A stretch of 64,000 bases of DNA from Strongylocentrotus purpuratus (Eukaryota; Echinodermata; Echinoidea; Camarodonta; Strongylocentrotidae). Location: contig NW_022145599.1 of assembly GCF_000002235.5 (NCBI RefSeq), forward strand, positions 23,954,879-24,018,878, given 5' to 3'. The notes under the pieces were generated by a model. The model was given only the letters and a program-made list of their open reading frames with translations. It did not search any database and was not told the origin of the DNA. Below, one piece after another: positions 1 through 12,700 of this stretch (position 1 is its first letter; each line of letters starts with the position of its first letter). Both the position numbers and the translations under genes were made by a program.

Positions 1-239
1 AATACTCATCGTTAGGTTTTTGTGAAGTCATTCACAACGGTCAGCAGGATCCACTACTCTTCATACGTTTTGAAAGCGACTATACAGGAAATGCATTTCA
101 AGATTTGTGTAGATTAATAAGTGAAGAAGAGAGAAGCAGTGATGTCTACGTAATGTATCGATATGAATTGGCGTCTCCAATAGTCATTGTTCAAATCAAT
201 TTTCTCAGGAGAGATTTATTTCAATGCCTTACACTTTGA
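1..239 (+). CDS. Terminal coding exon of an unidentified gene (partial, runs off left edge)
   Basis: One frame is open from the left edge (first full codon at base 3) to a TGA at 237-239, giving 78 residues with an ordinary, non-repetitive composition. The visible protein starts YSSLGFCEVIHNGQQDPLLF and ends INFLRRDLFQCLTL; it alternates charged, aromatic and hydrophobic residues as a folded domain would. I do not recognise the family. No acceptor is visible, so the exon begins outside the window. AATAAA-type signals follow near 312 and 606, which fits a last exon plus 3' UTR. It would be convergent with the minus-strand carrier gene ending at 6738. A chance open frame of 78 codons is possible but unlikely given the composition. 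Confidence 0.5.
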   Translation, partial: YSSLGFCEVIHNGQQDPLLFIRFESDYTGNAFQDLCRLISEEERSSDVYVMYRYELASPIVIVQINFLRRDLFQCLTL

Positions 240-1377
240 TAAGGGCAAGTCCATTGTATTTATAGTTGCTCTGTGTACTATGAGTTACCAAGTATCATAA
301 GTTATCAAATATAATAAACATTGAATACATAATCCTTTCTCTCCTCCAAGCTATAGTAGTGCTATCAAATTTATAAATTTATGAAATGGACTAAAATCTT
401 TGATGTAGTCTGTAACTTGTGGGACAAAATACTTTGGACTAGCTCATAAGTAAACCAGTTATAAACATATATCTAGATAATCCAATCCAATCCAAAAGAT
501 ATTTGATATAGCGCCTTTTCCTTAAAATAAAATTTATCAGGCGCTTAATACAGGTGTTTCTAAGTGCACCATTGTCTGACTTAAAATTACCAACTAAAAC
601 TTGTAATAAACACAAAAAATATAAATGTTTTTTATTCAATAAATCATGCATATATAATAACAAAAATAAAAATGAGATCAAACATAAGGTCATACATAAG
701 ATCAAACAAAATATCAAACAAACAAAGAATAAGATGGTGTGCACCTCCTTTGACTGACTCACAACTGCATAATAGCATTCATGAATTAAAAAGGTGCGTT
801 TTCAGTAAGGACTTAAACTGGTCAAGAGAATGAGTATTATCCAAATCAATGAAAGGGGCCACAAAAGAATACGTCTTCCATGTTAATTATACATTTGTGT
901 TAGGTGAGTCATGCTACTGTAATTGAAATCCCTTTTAAATTTTCTTTTCAAAGCAAAATTGGCCATTGCTACGAGTATGATGACCATGTTCAGTGACTTT
1001 AAAGGATTACAATACATTGACAGAAATTGTTCTTAAAGGGCCCTCCAAAGAGTTTTTATAGATAAAATCACCCTGAACCTCCTTCTTATATCTGTATTCA
1101 TTGGAACAATTTGGCTCCTTTTACTGATATGCTGTATTGTGTAAGCTGTGTCATTATATGATTAATATATTTATCATGTTTCTTTTTACCGAGAGTAGTT
1201 AAAGATAAACTTGAGTTCTGGTAAAAAAAGAAAATGATTTCTCACAGAATCAAACGAAACTTACACTGAATGTTCAAGATTACAAATAAATGTCATTTGC
1301 CAAACAATTTTGGTAGAAAATGTATACTGACTGAGTAATGAGCATAGAAAGATAATGAAATCAAGGTTACAGTAGTA
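240..1377. other. Probable 3' UTR then gene-free DNA
   Basis: AT-rich sequence with several AATAAA-like sites (near 312 and 606) just after the stop of the left-edge exon. The open frames here are AT-rich and show no domain or splice context. Nothing else is recognisable. Confidence 0.4.
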
Positions 1378-1592
1378 GCCCGACACAATTTGTGTAGTCA
1401 CATATACATCTTTCTGTGTACAGTGCTTGTTACTTTACCAAGACCGGGTCAAATTTATTATGATTTTGATGACTCCAGAACCTTGCAGTACACACCAATA
1501 CTTACATGCTACATGATCAACTTTTTCTGATCCATTCCACACCTTTTCTTTCACAATGCGATCGCATGACTAGAACTCAACTTTATCTTTAA
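1378..1592. repeat. Dispersed repeat, copy 1
   Basis: About 215 bp that recurs in the same orientation near 40632-40848. Shared blocks include CATATACATCTTTCTGTGTA and CAGAACCTTGCAGTACACAC. The copies are clearly diverged. No terminal repeats were seen, so the class is unknown. Confidence 0.55.
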
Positions 1593-1968
1593 TTGTCAAA
1601 TTTTTGTAAATTTACTGAGCATACAATGATAAAAATTAATATCATCATGTTCGATTCAATCTTAGAATTTCCCTTTTTAGACTGTCCCAAGAAATGGAAA
1701 TTGGGCTTTCTAACAAAATGAAAGAAGAAAAAAAAATAGTGGGGTTATGTTTAGTTATATTTTTTATGCTTCTGCAGCCACACAGAGTATAATCATTTTT
1801 TTCTTTCCCTTTCATTATACATATACATATATGTACTGAATGAAATTGATATGTTATCATGACAGAACAAGTTATCTACTTCCTTTTGTGCTGATCTCAA
1901 AGATTGTGAGATAAGGAGAGAGAGGGAGAATGAAAGAGAGAGAAGAAGATAGAGAGGGTTTGGGGTGG

Positions 1969-2006
<38 letters not shown>

Positions 2007-2854
2007 GTGGGGGGGGGGGGAGAAAAGAAAGGGGGATATCGAAGAGTGAGCAGTACTTGGAGAGAAAGAGAAAGTAGCACAGGCACACATACACATCAAC
2101 ATTATCAGCATTAATGAATCGAGTGATAAAGAATGGGAGCAGAGAAAGAGAAGAGGGGTTGAGAAAAGAGTGAGCAGTACTTGGAGAGAAAGAGAAAATA
2201 GCACAGGCACACATATACATCACCATAATCAGCATTACAGGTACTAAGTCCTATTTGCAGGCCAAAAAATGAAAAAGTTAAATTCCAACTGCATTTGAAA
2301 GATAATACTTATTTAGAACTTCCCTAAAAAAGGTTGGGGCTTGAAAATATTTTCAAGTGGGAAAATAATGACTATTAGTTGTCAAATCGACTTTAGGGCT
2401 ATAGAGCCCAAAAGTAATAGTCTTGATTTTCAGACAATTGTACCGGATGGTCATACGTTTTATGCTGCGCAAAGATTCAATCAGTTTAATCTTGGCCATC
2501 ACAAGAAGTGGGTTATTGATGTAGACAAATGTTCATGGACCCTTTACAACTCTTTTCATGTATGTTATTACCAAAGAAGAAAAAAAAGCCAGTGAGTCAC
2601 TCAATAGTGTCTGACAGTGAAGTCTAGCAAGTAAACAGGTTTCCTTGCATAATTTGAATATGAGGACACTGCTAACGTTTAAATTTCACAGATAGGACAT
2701 ACATGACATATTCATAGTTCCTGCAAAGTTCTACAGAATTTGAGGTTGGCTGCAAAAGGGACATAGTACCTTTAATGAATCACACTTGCTATAATTTAAA
2801 CATCTCTGATTTCTCTTTTCATTGAATGGATAATCCCTTTTAGTGCCTATTCTA
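1593..2854. other. Gene-free DNA with GA-rich tandem segment
   Basis: Holds a GA-rich stretch (about 1911-2165) with an (AG)n run near 1974-2001. A block containing GAGCAGTACTTGGAGAGAAA occurs twice, about 120 bp apart (near 2047 and 2171). No gene recognised. Confidence 0.5.
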
Positions 2855-3488
2855 CAGTGCGAGTCAAAAAAAAGTTTACACCTAGAAAACTGCTAATTAT
2901 TAAAAAAAAATCATCTATGAACAGTAAATGATTAATACATTTTATGAAAGAGTGTTTTATCCCGAATCGTTTGGTATCATTTTTGTGTGGTATGTGTTCA
3001 CACTTGGATGAACAGGAGGCATTGTTTGCGAGAGTACAAAAATCGATTTGTGCCAAAGTTGCTTGTGTGAGGTTTGAAAAAAACAATTGGGATTTGGGTA
3101 TTAATACGGTCTTTGTAGATCCAAATAACAACCCTAACAAAATTAATCATGCCACACAAATCCATTATCGAATATCAATGTACATTTGTGTGTGTGTGTG
3201 TGTGAATTTTCTTCTGCAAAAAGCATATCCAATGCATTTCATTTGATACATTCAATTCATTCTCTCACTGCGTTAATCCGCATCACTTTGGCGCAAGTCG
3301 ATTTTTGTACTCTCGCAAACAATGCCTCATGTTCATCCAAGCATGAACACATACCACACAAAAATGATACCAAATGATTTGGGATAAAACACTCTTTCAT
3401 AAGATGCATAATACTTTACTGTTCATAGATGATTTTTTTAAAAATAATTAGCAACTTTCTAGGTGTAAACTTTTTTTGACTCACACGG
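2855..3488. mobile_element. Non-autonomous Tc1/mariner-like element with about 210-bp inverted arms
   Basis: The left end reads CAGTGCGAGTCAAAAAAAAG and the right end is its near complement, ending TTTTTTTGACTCACACGG. Both ends are flanked by TA (2853-2854 and 3489-3490), the target duplication typical of Tc1/mariner elements. The arms run about 210 bp inwards (left to about 3068, right from about 3278) with scattered mismatches. The short centre carries a (GT)n run. No transposase is encoded. Open frames inside it simply read the arms. Confidence 0.8.
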
Positions 3489-4440
3489 TATACTGATAAT
3501 GTTTTGACAACCTTGGTTTTCAAGCATGTTGTGAGACGGGGTAACCATGAATATTTTACAAGACAGTAAAAAATAATCATATATGCAACTTGTAATCTTT
3601 ATTTCTTTATTAAATTTACTGTAAAATTTACAGCAGATATGAAGCATTACATCTTGTGAGTTGCCTCTAGATCATTTGGTTATTTCATTTTCTTTCATTC
3701 ATATGTACATCAAAAATACTTCTTCACATACCGTACATAACAAATTGCACAAAATGATTTCTAGAAAGAAGGAAAGCTGGCCTTCATCCACTTTAACACA
3801 ATTACCTCTATCCTCATTCCTCATAAACAAAACCAATCAAGATGGTGATCACATGTAGCATCGTTATGATTAATATTTATTTCTTTAAATGATTACTGTT
3901 TGCAATATAAAGCCTTCATACCGTAGTTAACTTGACATTTCTATATACACGGGTAATATAAGTAAGTAAGCATCTATAAGGCAAACACATGCATTAACTC
4001 TTTTCATCCTGACTTGCCATTCATGTGCACATTTAAAAAATGTAAACTACCTTGCGACTTGCAATTCCTAGGCACATACAAACAAATGTAAACTGTCACA
4101 GTTGACATTTTTTTTTGTAGATGAACCCTAAGACCATTACATAAAACATCAACTGCTGAGATACATGTATTAGCTGATGAAATATTTGTAAAGGCACTTT
4201 ATTATTAACACACATGCTAATAAACAGAACATAACTAATGATACATAACAATGTAACTTGTAGTAATATAAATAAATCCAGTTGATCTGTTTACAATTGG
4301 CATAAGGCTGTTTGATAAACGGCAGGTTCCTAGAGAGACACAAAAGCCATAATTAACATAATAAACAACCTACTAAAAGCAACGTTCATCATGCACATAA
4401 TACAATGTACGTTTACCGGTACTTACCGGTACTGTTTACC
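3489..4440. other. Gene-free AT-rich DNA
   Basis: No splice-supported coding sequence, RNA gene or terminal repeat was recognised here. Confidence 0.4.
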
Positions 4441-4446
4441 CAAGCA

Positions 4447-5495
4447 CATACCTGCCAACCTGAGACAAGAGAAATTAGGAGTAAATTTTTCTGGATGGAC
4501 TACGAGGTCGCGAACCACCGAAGGATTGGGGTAGTACTAGTAGCCCGTAGATTGGGGGGGGGGGGGGGGGGGGGCAGAGATGCCAACCCTATAGGATGGC
4601 TGTCAGTAACATTTACCATATTTGTCCGTAAAAAATGGGGGTCTTTCCGTAACGCAAGACACCGCAGCATAATTTTCGCGCAAAACGTACACAAACACCC
4701 AATCACTCTTACTGCATTTCGAACCTACCACATTCAAGTCCAAAATAAAGATGTGCATAAAAACGTTTTTAAAAATCTGTTTCCAGTCAAAGGATCTCCT
4801 TCTCGGGTACTCGCTCTTTTGAGTGAATCCATGATAATATTCAGGAAGAAAACACCTCGTTCAAGCGTCGAATGGCAAATTCGAATCCACAGTCAAATGG
4901 CAGAGCTCGTATTCTACACACGCACACGTACACTCACCAGTACCACAGACACACCATACAGCCCAGGCCGCTAGGCCCGGCGTTCATGAACAACAACACA
5001 CCGTATACCGCACTGCACTTGCAATGCGCCCGCTGAATCACCGAAGTCTTCGCTACTATAATGCGGGCGCCATGCGCACGATCATCTACCCCCATACTCC
5101 CCTCAAAAGGCACGAACGCACGTAGCATACGTAGCGGCCGTGTTGTTTTGGAATTAAACAAGATGGCGGCGGACGGACCATGTGCGCGAAAGTGTCTATC
5201 CAGTGTAGTCAAATTCAGTGAACCTATGAGTGAATGCGTGCGACATGCAGCGCTGTGTGCGGAGGCTATGTGAGGCGGCATTCGCTGTATAAAGTACTTT
5301 TGTTTATCGTTTCCCCGTAAGGCGTGATCTGGTTATCAGTGCTGTGTTATGCTTTAGTCTTATGCAACAGTCGTTTGTTTTAAAAATATTTTAAAATTAC
5401 AAAAAATCGGAGTTTTGAGGCATGCAATCGGAATTCGGAGTGGGTATGAAAAAAGCGGAGTAACTCCGCCTAAATCGGAGTGGTTGGCAGGTATG
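4447..5495. mobile_element. Non-autonomous DNA transposon, 1049 bp, perfect 14-bp terminal inverted repeats
   Basis: The ends are CATACCTGCCAACC and GGTTGGCAGGTATG, exact inverse complements. Each is flanked by the direct repeat CAAGCA (4441-4446 and 5496-5501), a candidate target duplication. The interior has a poly-G run near 4553-4575 and a GC- and CpG-rich segment (about 5030-5280) unlike the flanks. No transposase is visible. The superfamily is uncertain; if the true duplication is 8 bp with mismatches, hAT would fit. Confidence 0.75.
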
Positions 5496-6426
5496 CAAGC
5501 ATATGATTACAAATAATAATGGTCAAGCACTGCATAATGATCATGGACCTATATTGATACTATTTGAAGGTGGCTTGTTACTAATCATTAAATTCAACCA
5601 ATTACTTTTACTGTGAAACCTGTGAATAAAGACTGCTCAGTGGGACAAAATATGTGGTCTTTCAAGCAGGTGGTCTTTATGTACAGTTTACTTAATACAC
5701 AGGTTTTACTGCAAATGCTGTTCAGGGAAACCAAAAACAAATGTGTGCTTCAAGGACACTAAATCATGTGATACAGGTGGTCACTAATAAACACAGTTGA
5801 GTAACTGAGTCATTAACAGATACTGGTTATTGAACCCTGGCAAAACTATTGTAACATACAGTACAAACTGACCCTCTTGATCATTCAAATCACAATTAAA
5901 TGTATAGCAATTAGAATATAAAAAATATAGCTTTGATTATCATGTACCACAATGAAAATGAAAGTACAAACTGTACTATTCAGCAAAATAATGAATTGGA
6001 TCATTCACTAGTTGTACAACTCATGTTCCAGCGAGAATTGTTCAATGTCCAATAATCTAAACTAACTAAATTATCAATTCCCAAAGTAGGTTAGTTTACA
6101 TTCAATTACAACTTCACAATAAAATAGTATCATGAAAAGTAACTGAAAGCTGAAATAGAAACAATGAACAAATAAATGTACTAATTTCATTCATTATTTG
6201 CAGCTAACGATGCCGCACTGTGCTTTTTGGACATAGCATTTTCTACTGTCTCCACGTTATTTCCAATTAAATGCTCTTTAAAATATGTACATACATCTCT
6301 TATGACCGTCACACACATTGTATCAGTTCCTGAAGTCATTTCAGCAAAATTTGTGGGGGCTTCTTTTCTGACATCTCATTTCAGATTCAGCCTGACCTTC
6401 ATCTGTGTGAAAAAAACATGAATGAG
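5496..6426. other. Gene-free DNA downstream of the SLC25A38-like stop codon
   Basis: AT-rich. Part may be the 3' UTR of the minus-strand carrier gene ending at 6738, but no poly(A) site was fixed. A short open frame at 6227-6421 has no homology I recognise. Confidence 0.35.
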
Positions 6427-6427
6427 T

Positions 6428-6461
<34 letters not shown>

Positions 6462-6574
6462 GATAGAGATAGAGATAGAGATAGAGATAGAGATAGAGAT
6501 AGAGATAGAGATAGAGATAGAGATAGAGATAGAGATAGAGATAGAGACAGAGAGAGAGAGAGAGAGAGAGAGTG
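6427..6574. repeat. (GA)n / (GATAGA)n microsatellite
   Basis: A core of the hexamer AGATAG repeated about 18-20 times is flanked on both sides by plain GA dinucleotide repeats. Confidence 0.95.
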
Positions 6575-6737
6575 AATATTGTAAGTGTACCAATCAACAA
6601 AAATGTCACATGTTAGCTGTTCCAATATTGAAAATATGAGCTTCAAATATTACTTCTGTAAAGACATTTTGCAAGTTAAAATACGCAAAATCAATTTGAG
6701 AGTAGACTACTCAAGCGTGGAGTGGCCTGCATGTCGA

Positions 6738-6773
6738 TCACCAAAGCAACGATTCAAGAAAATGTCTTTGGGC
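6738..6773 (-). CDS. SLC25A38: SLC25A38-like exon 9 (terminal)
   Basis: 36 nt after acceptor GTATTACAG encode [11 protein letters not shown] and a TGA. The length after TWTVYEE (11 aa) is close to the human tail (MMAKMGLKS). The tail sequence is not conserved, so this exon rests on phase, acceptor quality and length. Confidence 0.65.
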   Translation of the reverse strand, partial: AQRHFLESLLW

Positions 6774-9700
6774 CTGTAATACACAAAAAGATCTGTATGT
6801 GATAATATTGCAGGGGTGATAGTGAGCACTAAAAAAAAAATAGGTTTTTTGTTTTCCCCTCAACCACGCCCCCCTTGAGAAAAAAAAAAGAAGAGGATTC
6901 GCGGGGAAAAAATGGCATCTAACAGCATTCCCCCCCCCCTTTCGAGTAAGAAAATTTGGGAAAATTTGGGAAAATAGGGCAAAATAGGGAAGAATAGAGA
7001 AAATAAGAGGGAAATCAGGAAAATCAGGATAAAATGGGGAAGAAAATAAAAATTGTAAAAAAAAAAAAAAGAAAAAAAAAAAAATCTGGATTTTTTTTTT
7101 TTTAATCGGGAAGAAAAAAAAATCGGGAAAAAAATCAGGAAAAATAAATAAAAATCGGGAAACCGATTTAAATTGGGTTTTTATCAGGCCTGATATTAAC
7201 TCATAAAGGAACTTGACTTCCTCCTCTTTCAAATGTCTGATACAATATGTTAATCTAACCTCTTCATAGACTGTCCATGTGACTGCAGCCATTAGAGTTC
7301 TCCTGATGCATCTTGGGACCATGCCAGCAAACAAGCCTGTCACACCCTGGTTCTGAAACAATTAAAGATGCAAAAGGTCAAACCCCAGGTCATGCTAAAA
7401 CCTTCTGGTGGGCAATTGAACATATCAACTGTGAGTACTACTTGCATTAAGATCTGAAGTGGGTGATGCAGATCAATTTCTTGCCAGAGGCGTTGGTGTT
7501 TGAGCGGAAATTAACATCCTCTCTATCTCAAATGACTCATGACCATACCACAACATCACCCTTCCCCACCACCTATGCCCAAACTCTTTACATTTGTTAA
7601 ACCAAATCATTAATATTCTAACAAATAAAATGATTAGATAACATTGCTGGCCATGGTACAAATCTCTGTGCCCTTCTAGTTCCCCTTACAGCAATCATTT
7701 TTGTTATAAATATATATGTGAGTAGCTGATAGTCCAGATAGTTGTTCAATGATCAGTGTAGTATACACACAACCAAGGCTCAAATTAATTTTTTGCCCAC
7801 GGGGGCTCTTCAAAAAAAAAAAGAGCCCCCGTGAGCCTTCTCACGCGAGCAACCTGACGGAGGCGATTATGTAGCTCACGGGGGCGAATCGCCCATCGCC
7901 CCCGGGTATTTTGAGCGCTGCATACAACAATAATCTGTATTGTGCCACCCCATGCAACTGTTATAAATAGTATCTGTTATAAATAGTATTTACTGTTCAA
8001 ATGTTGGTAAACAATATTTTCTAACTGTAATATTGACAAAACCAGCCCTCCATGCATCTAATGTAACATTACAATACATTTAACAAGTTCGAATATCAAG
8101 GAAAACTAGATGGAACTTCGACTGTGCGCAGTCGAAAATGATGCCTCCGCCATAGAGCAATTTTACAGATCAGAAGCAATTTTTAAAATTCAAGTTTGAT
8201 TGTAATCCATCTGTCGTCTTTAATAATGCATTCACAAGCTACTTATAGGCATCCTTACTGGGCCCGGTGACCTTTGACCTGATGACCCTAAAATCTAATC
8301 AGTTCATTGGCTCTGCAATACATGTCTTGAGATCGAGTCTGTCTTTTGGTTCTCATGATAATGCGATCACAAGCTATTTGTGCAGACATACGGACAACCA
8401 GAAAACATAATGCCTCCGGCTACTTTGTAGCGGAGGCATAATAACTATATTTTCTTTGACTATTAAAAAAAAAGAAAAAAAAGAGAAGAAATTTAGAGGG
8501 TTAAAACCACCTATGGCTTGGCATTTTATCTACATTGCTTCTCTCCACTCAGGTGTTAAATAGGTACCCAGTAGGATGTAAGAGTTATTGTATTTTCTGC
8601 TTCTATTAAAACTAATTATATACCTCACTTAAGAAATCCAGCCATCTGATTGGTCGAATTGCATTCATAAACTTCAACTGTTCCTGTAAAATTCCCGGTA
8701 ACCATGCATAAAACATTTAATATTTTTAATAACCATGGTTATTAAAAAAATAGGTCAGCCTCCATGGTTACCCCATAGGTTTACATGTTAAAAAATGGTT
8801 TGAGCGATCGAGGATACCGTATGTGTGCGAAGGATTGGTCGGTAATTTCAATACAATTGAATCTCGATCGATCTTACCGACAATTTTATCTTGCATTGTT
8901 GACATGAAGACGAAAATAAACTTCCAAAAACAAAAAACAACATCTGCCGATAGATCTTGATCTAAGTTCGTGCCAATATGCATTGCAAAAGTAAAAGAAG
9001 GGTGCTTTTGCGAAGCATTCATCACGCCGAAGCCGGTTTCAATCCATTTTAATGTATATATTGTACAAAACTGCCAAGCATGTGAACAGCGCGCGATGGC
9101 CGAGTGGTGTAAGGCGTTGGTGTAAAATTCATCACTCATTATACGCAAGAGTTCGACTCTCACCTTCGACAAAAAAAAAAAGGATTTTTTATTTTTTATT
9201 TTTTAGTCTATTTTTTTTCGGCATATAAAAGTATTAATGACTGCTTTAATATTCGAGAAATAGTTGTTTTCATACGCTCTCGGGAAGGTTACAATTGGGC
9301 TATTCCCCTCGGCAAGCCTCGGGGAATAGCACAATTCTAACCTTCCCTTGAGCGTAATAAAACAACTATTTCTCTCAAAGCAGTCATTAATACTATACTA
9401 TTGACTTCCCCTTGAAGTGCAAGTTCTTCTTGTTCTTCTCCTTTTCCTTCTTCTTGTTCTTCTCCATCTCCTTCTCCTTATTTTCCTTCTACTTCTCCTT
9501 CTTCTTCTTCTTCTTCATTATCCTTATTACTAAAGGTTAAAAAGGAGAAAGACTTGCCTTGATAATTGCCTTGAAAGTGGACCTAAAGGTCGGGTACTTG
9601 TAAGGATTCAGCTGCATGTTTGTCTTGACGAGGTCAAAAGGTTGAGTGACGGAAGAGGCAAGAATACCGGCAGCTACACCACAGGCAAAGTGAAGAGGAA

Positions 9701-12700
9701 TCGTCACCTGGCTGGAAGCTTGGATTGCACAATCAAAGTATAATGATAATTATCATGATGATATCAACGAATAGAAATGATTTTCAAAAGGATAGCATCA
9801 GTAAACATATCAACATACTTTTTGTAAAATCATTGTTTTTGAGAGTGTCTTTTGTAAGTCGGTTGGTTGGGTTGATGGTTTGTTTTTACCGGACTGCTAA
9901 GAAAGCATGTGTATGCTTGTAAGTAACAAGGGGACCAACACGGAAAAAGCCTTCTCTCCGAGTGACTTTTGGTAATGAAGATTGCTGCATTACGAAGGTT
10001 TCGAACCTGGAACTTGAGAACCTGATTACGAGACCACTGCTCTACCACTGAGCCTCATCCAAAAGTGTCATCACCACCATTTGTCATATTTTTAGAGAAA
10101 ACACTCATCCAACATTGATTTGCATAATTTTCTTCTTGATAATACAATTCATATCATGGATGTTTTTTAATGTTAGATTTAAAAAAATATTCTTGTGTGA
10201 ATTTTGATCCAGACACTCGGTTTCCAAGACCCTTCCTCTAACCACTGAGCATTGTACTTATAATGGCATTTATATCATACTCAAATAACACTGACAAGGC
10301 GGACACCAGACCAACAATTGATCAATAGTTACATTACCTGACAGGGCCAATGGTTTGATAGATATTGGTTAGAATTGGTCTGATACTAGGGGTTAGTCTG
10401 CCAGTGTGACTGGAGTATTGAAAATTAGTTACCTGAATGTACAAGAAGCTTGGCTTGGGTGTAGAAAGCCAGATAAAGACCGGAGAAAGGAGCATCGCGA
10501 AGGAGAGTAGCTGACAGCCCGCTGTACAGACCTGCACAATCAAATGGACATACATTGGTGTTAAGTTTGATACACGATTCATTTGTTTTGATGAGAATCA
10601 CGCCTTAGTGCATCTGGACAGTACTACATGGGATCCTGTCGGTGCAGAACAAATCTGTACGTACCTTGGAAATATAAGTTTCCCAAAAGAATAGGTGGCC
10701 GGAAAATGTTGAGGGGAGGGGGGGGGGGGGCAGATAACAACCTCCCCTCTTTTCTTACCAAATTTAAACACAATTTCAACTATGGGTATCATACATTTCT
10801 CTATAAACTATATGTACAGTACATAATAGAGATTGGTTAATATACAAACATGAAAATAATTAATAAGCAATAATGCCAAAACGGATTGAGATATAGATAT
10901 GAAACCTCCTCAGCTTATTCATGAGAATATGTATGATATAAATGCCTAATTTAAGAATTTGTTGTCACTCCATGGCTGAGATGGAGTGTGGAATCCACCC
11001 TCCTCCAGCTAAGGGAGAGCATCAAAATAACCCTGCCATTTTAGGGTCAACAAATTTAAGGAACATATGGTTTATTCTTGTGAACATATAGAAATATCTT
11101 TATAAACAAATAATTAAATCTAACGTTTTCTATCTCTTTTTTTTTTCTTTCATTGCTACTTCAAATCCATAGCAATTTCCATGTAGGTCTATCACTTTGC
11201 ATTGTACAGAGAAATCACCAATGCTAGGGAAATTAAAACATGACCCCAAACTAACCTTTGTATCCTTCATGCTTGTGTATATTCCTAAGTGCACTTGCAA
11301 TCCCTCTGTAAAAATACTGTTTGCTCTGTTCCATCAAACAACAGATAGAGAACCATAGTAAGTCAATAGAGATAGGACAGCAAGTTCATACAAATGTCTT
11401 TGGACTACATTAGCTTGTTTTCATTTAGAATAAACAAGGATCTATTACTTGGGATAGTTCATGGTAACTCTGAAATAAAAACATCACTTCTACAGACAGA
11501 TTCGTATCTATTACATTTTCAACTTTGACTATTTTGAGAAAATAAATATATCAATAGAAAATATATAACTAATGAATAATTTATATAAATGAATATTTAT
11601 TTGTTCTTCCAAGGCTCATCACTATACATGTAGGGAGCATCTTGGCAATACTAAGCAATTACAAGATTTATTTTCACAATATAGTGAGCTGGTATAGAAA
11701 TAGAATACATACCGGTAGATGTGCACATTCCAATTCTATCGAAAATAATATCGCTAGTGATATTCGTTTGTCTCGCAATGTATTGTCACAAGGATCTAAA
11801 AGATCACAACGTTTCGTGCGCTGCTGCAACACTTCGTCAGGTGATAAAATATAATGTTAGCAAGCGTGTTTTATACTCACGAGCAGACCGTCGGTCAAAT
11901 AATTTGATCAATAATTAAAACAATAACGGACAATTGCTGAAGCACACGGGTGCTCAACCAATTGACGGGCCCCGCTGGTTCAGCCGAGAACAATAGCGTG
12001 CTCAACCAATCAACGACAGCTGGCTCGATGCGGGCCAGCTGGACGGGGAGTACGCATCCAAAATTTGGGATATTTTAGATCCTTGTTGACCATACATTGC
12101 GAGACAAACGAATATCACTTGCGATATTATTTTAGATACTACATCCGCAATGAGTAATATATTTAGCATTCCAATTCTACTTCGTGTAACTCAAATTCTG
12201 AGACTAAAGTACACAATAGTTTTACAGCAGTTTTACCCCTGCATTATAAACAGGAAGCTGTTTGTTTACCTCAAATCTTGTCTTTACCACAGTCACAGGT
12301 AGTAAGGCAGTACCCACAATGCACCTTGCCAGAGCACCTACGAGCAAGCCTTGTGAAGCACTCAGTTCAGTCCATCTTGAAATTAAATATTAGATAAGAA
12401 GTTAGTTTGTGTATTTTGCTACACACCTATTTTTCGGTTAATTTATACACAATACATGCTCCGTCATGTTGCCTAATTCGTAGCATTGTTGTACGCCACA
12501 ATAAAGGCATGTGGAATGTCAGACTAAATATTTAAGAAAATGAAATGAGAGAGGGGTGGTGAAACTCTAGAGACGGGGGACGGGAGGAGGGTGAGAGTGA
12601 GAGAATGGGACATACCCCCACAGTCTCTCGGATAGTTTTAGGGGTGAGGGAAAGCTATGATGATGACTTTTTTATGGGATAATTGATGGAAATGGCAGAG

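Noticed and set aside
1793-2235. Ser/Leu-rich minus-strand open frames
   Set aside because: They read (CT)n and GA-rich tandem sequence; low complexity only.
2341-2595. 84-codon plus-strand open frame
   Set aside because: Reasonable composition but no splice sites, homology or second exon that I could recognise.
2847-3377. Open frames sharing the peptide TLANNASCSSK
   Set aside because: They are the two inverted arms of the Tc1/mariner-like element read in frame, not a gene.
9091-9172. Functional tRNA-Leu gene
   Set aside because: A- and B-boxes are good but the acceptor stem does not pair and a poly-A tail follows; SINE or pseudogene.
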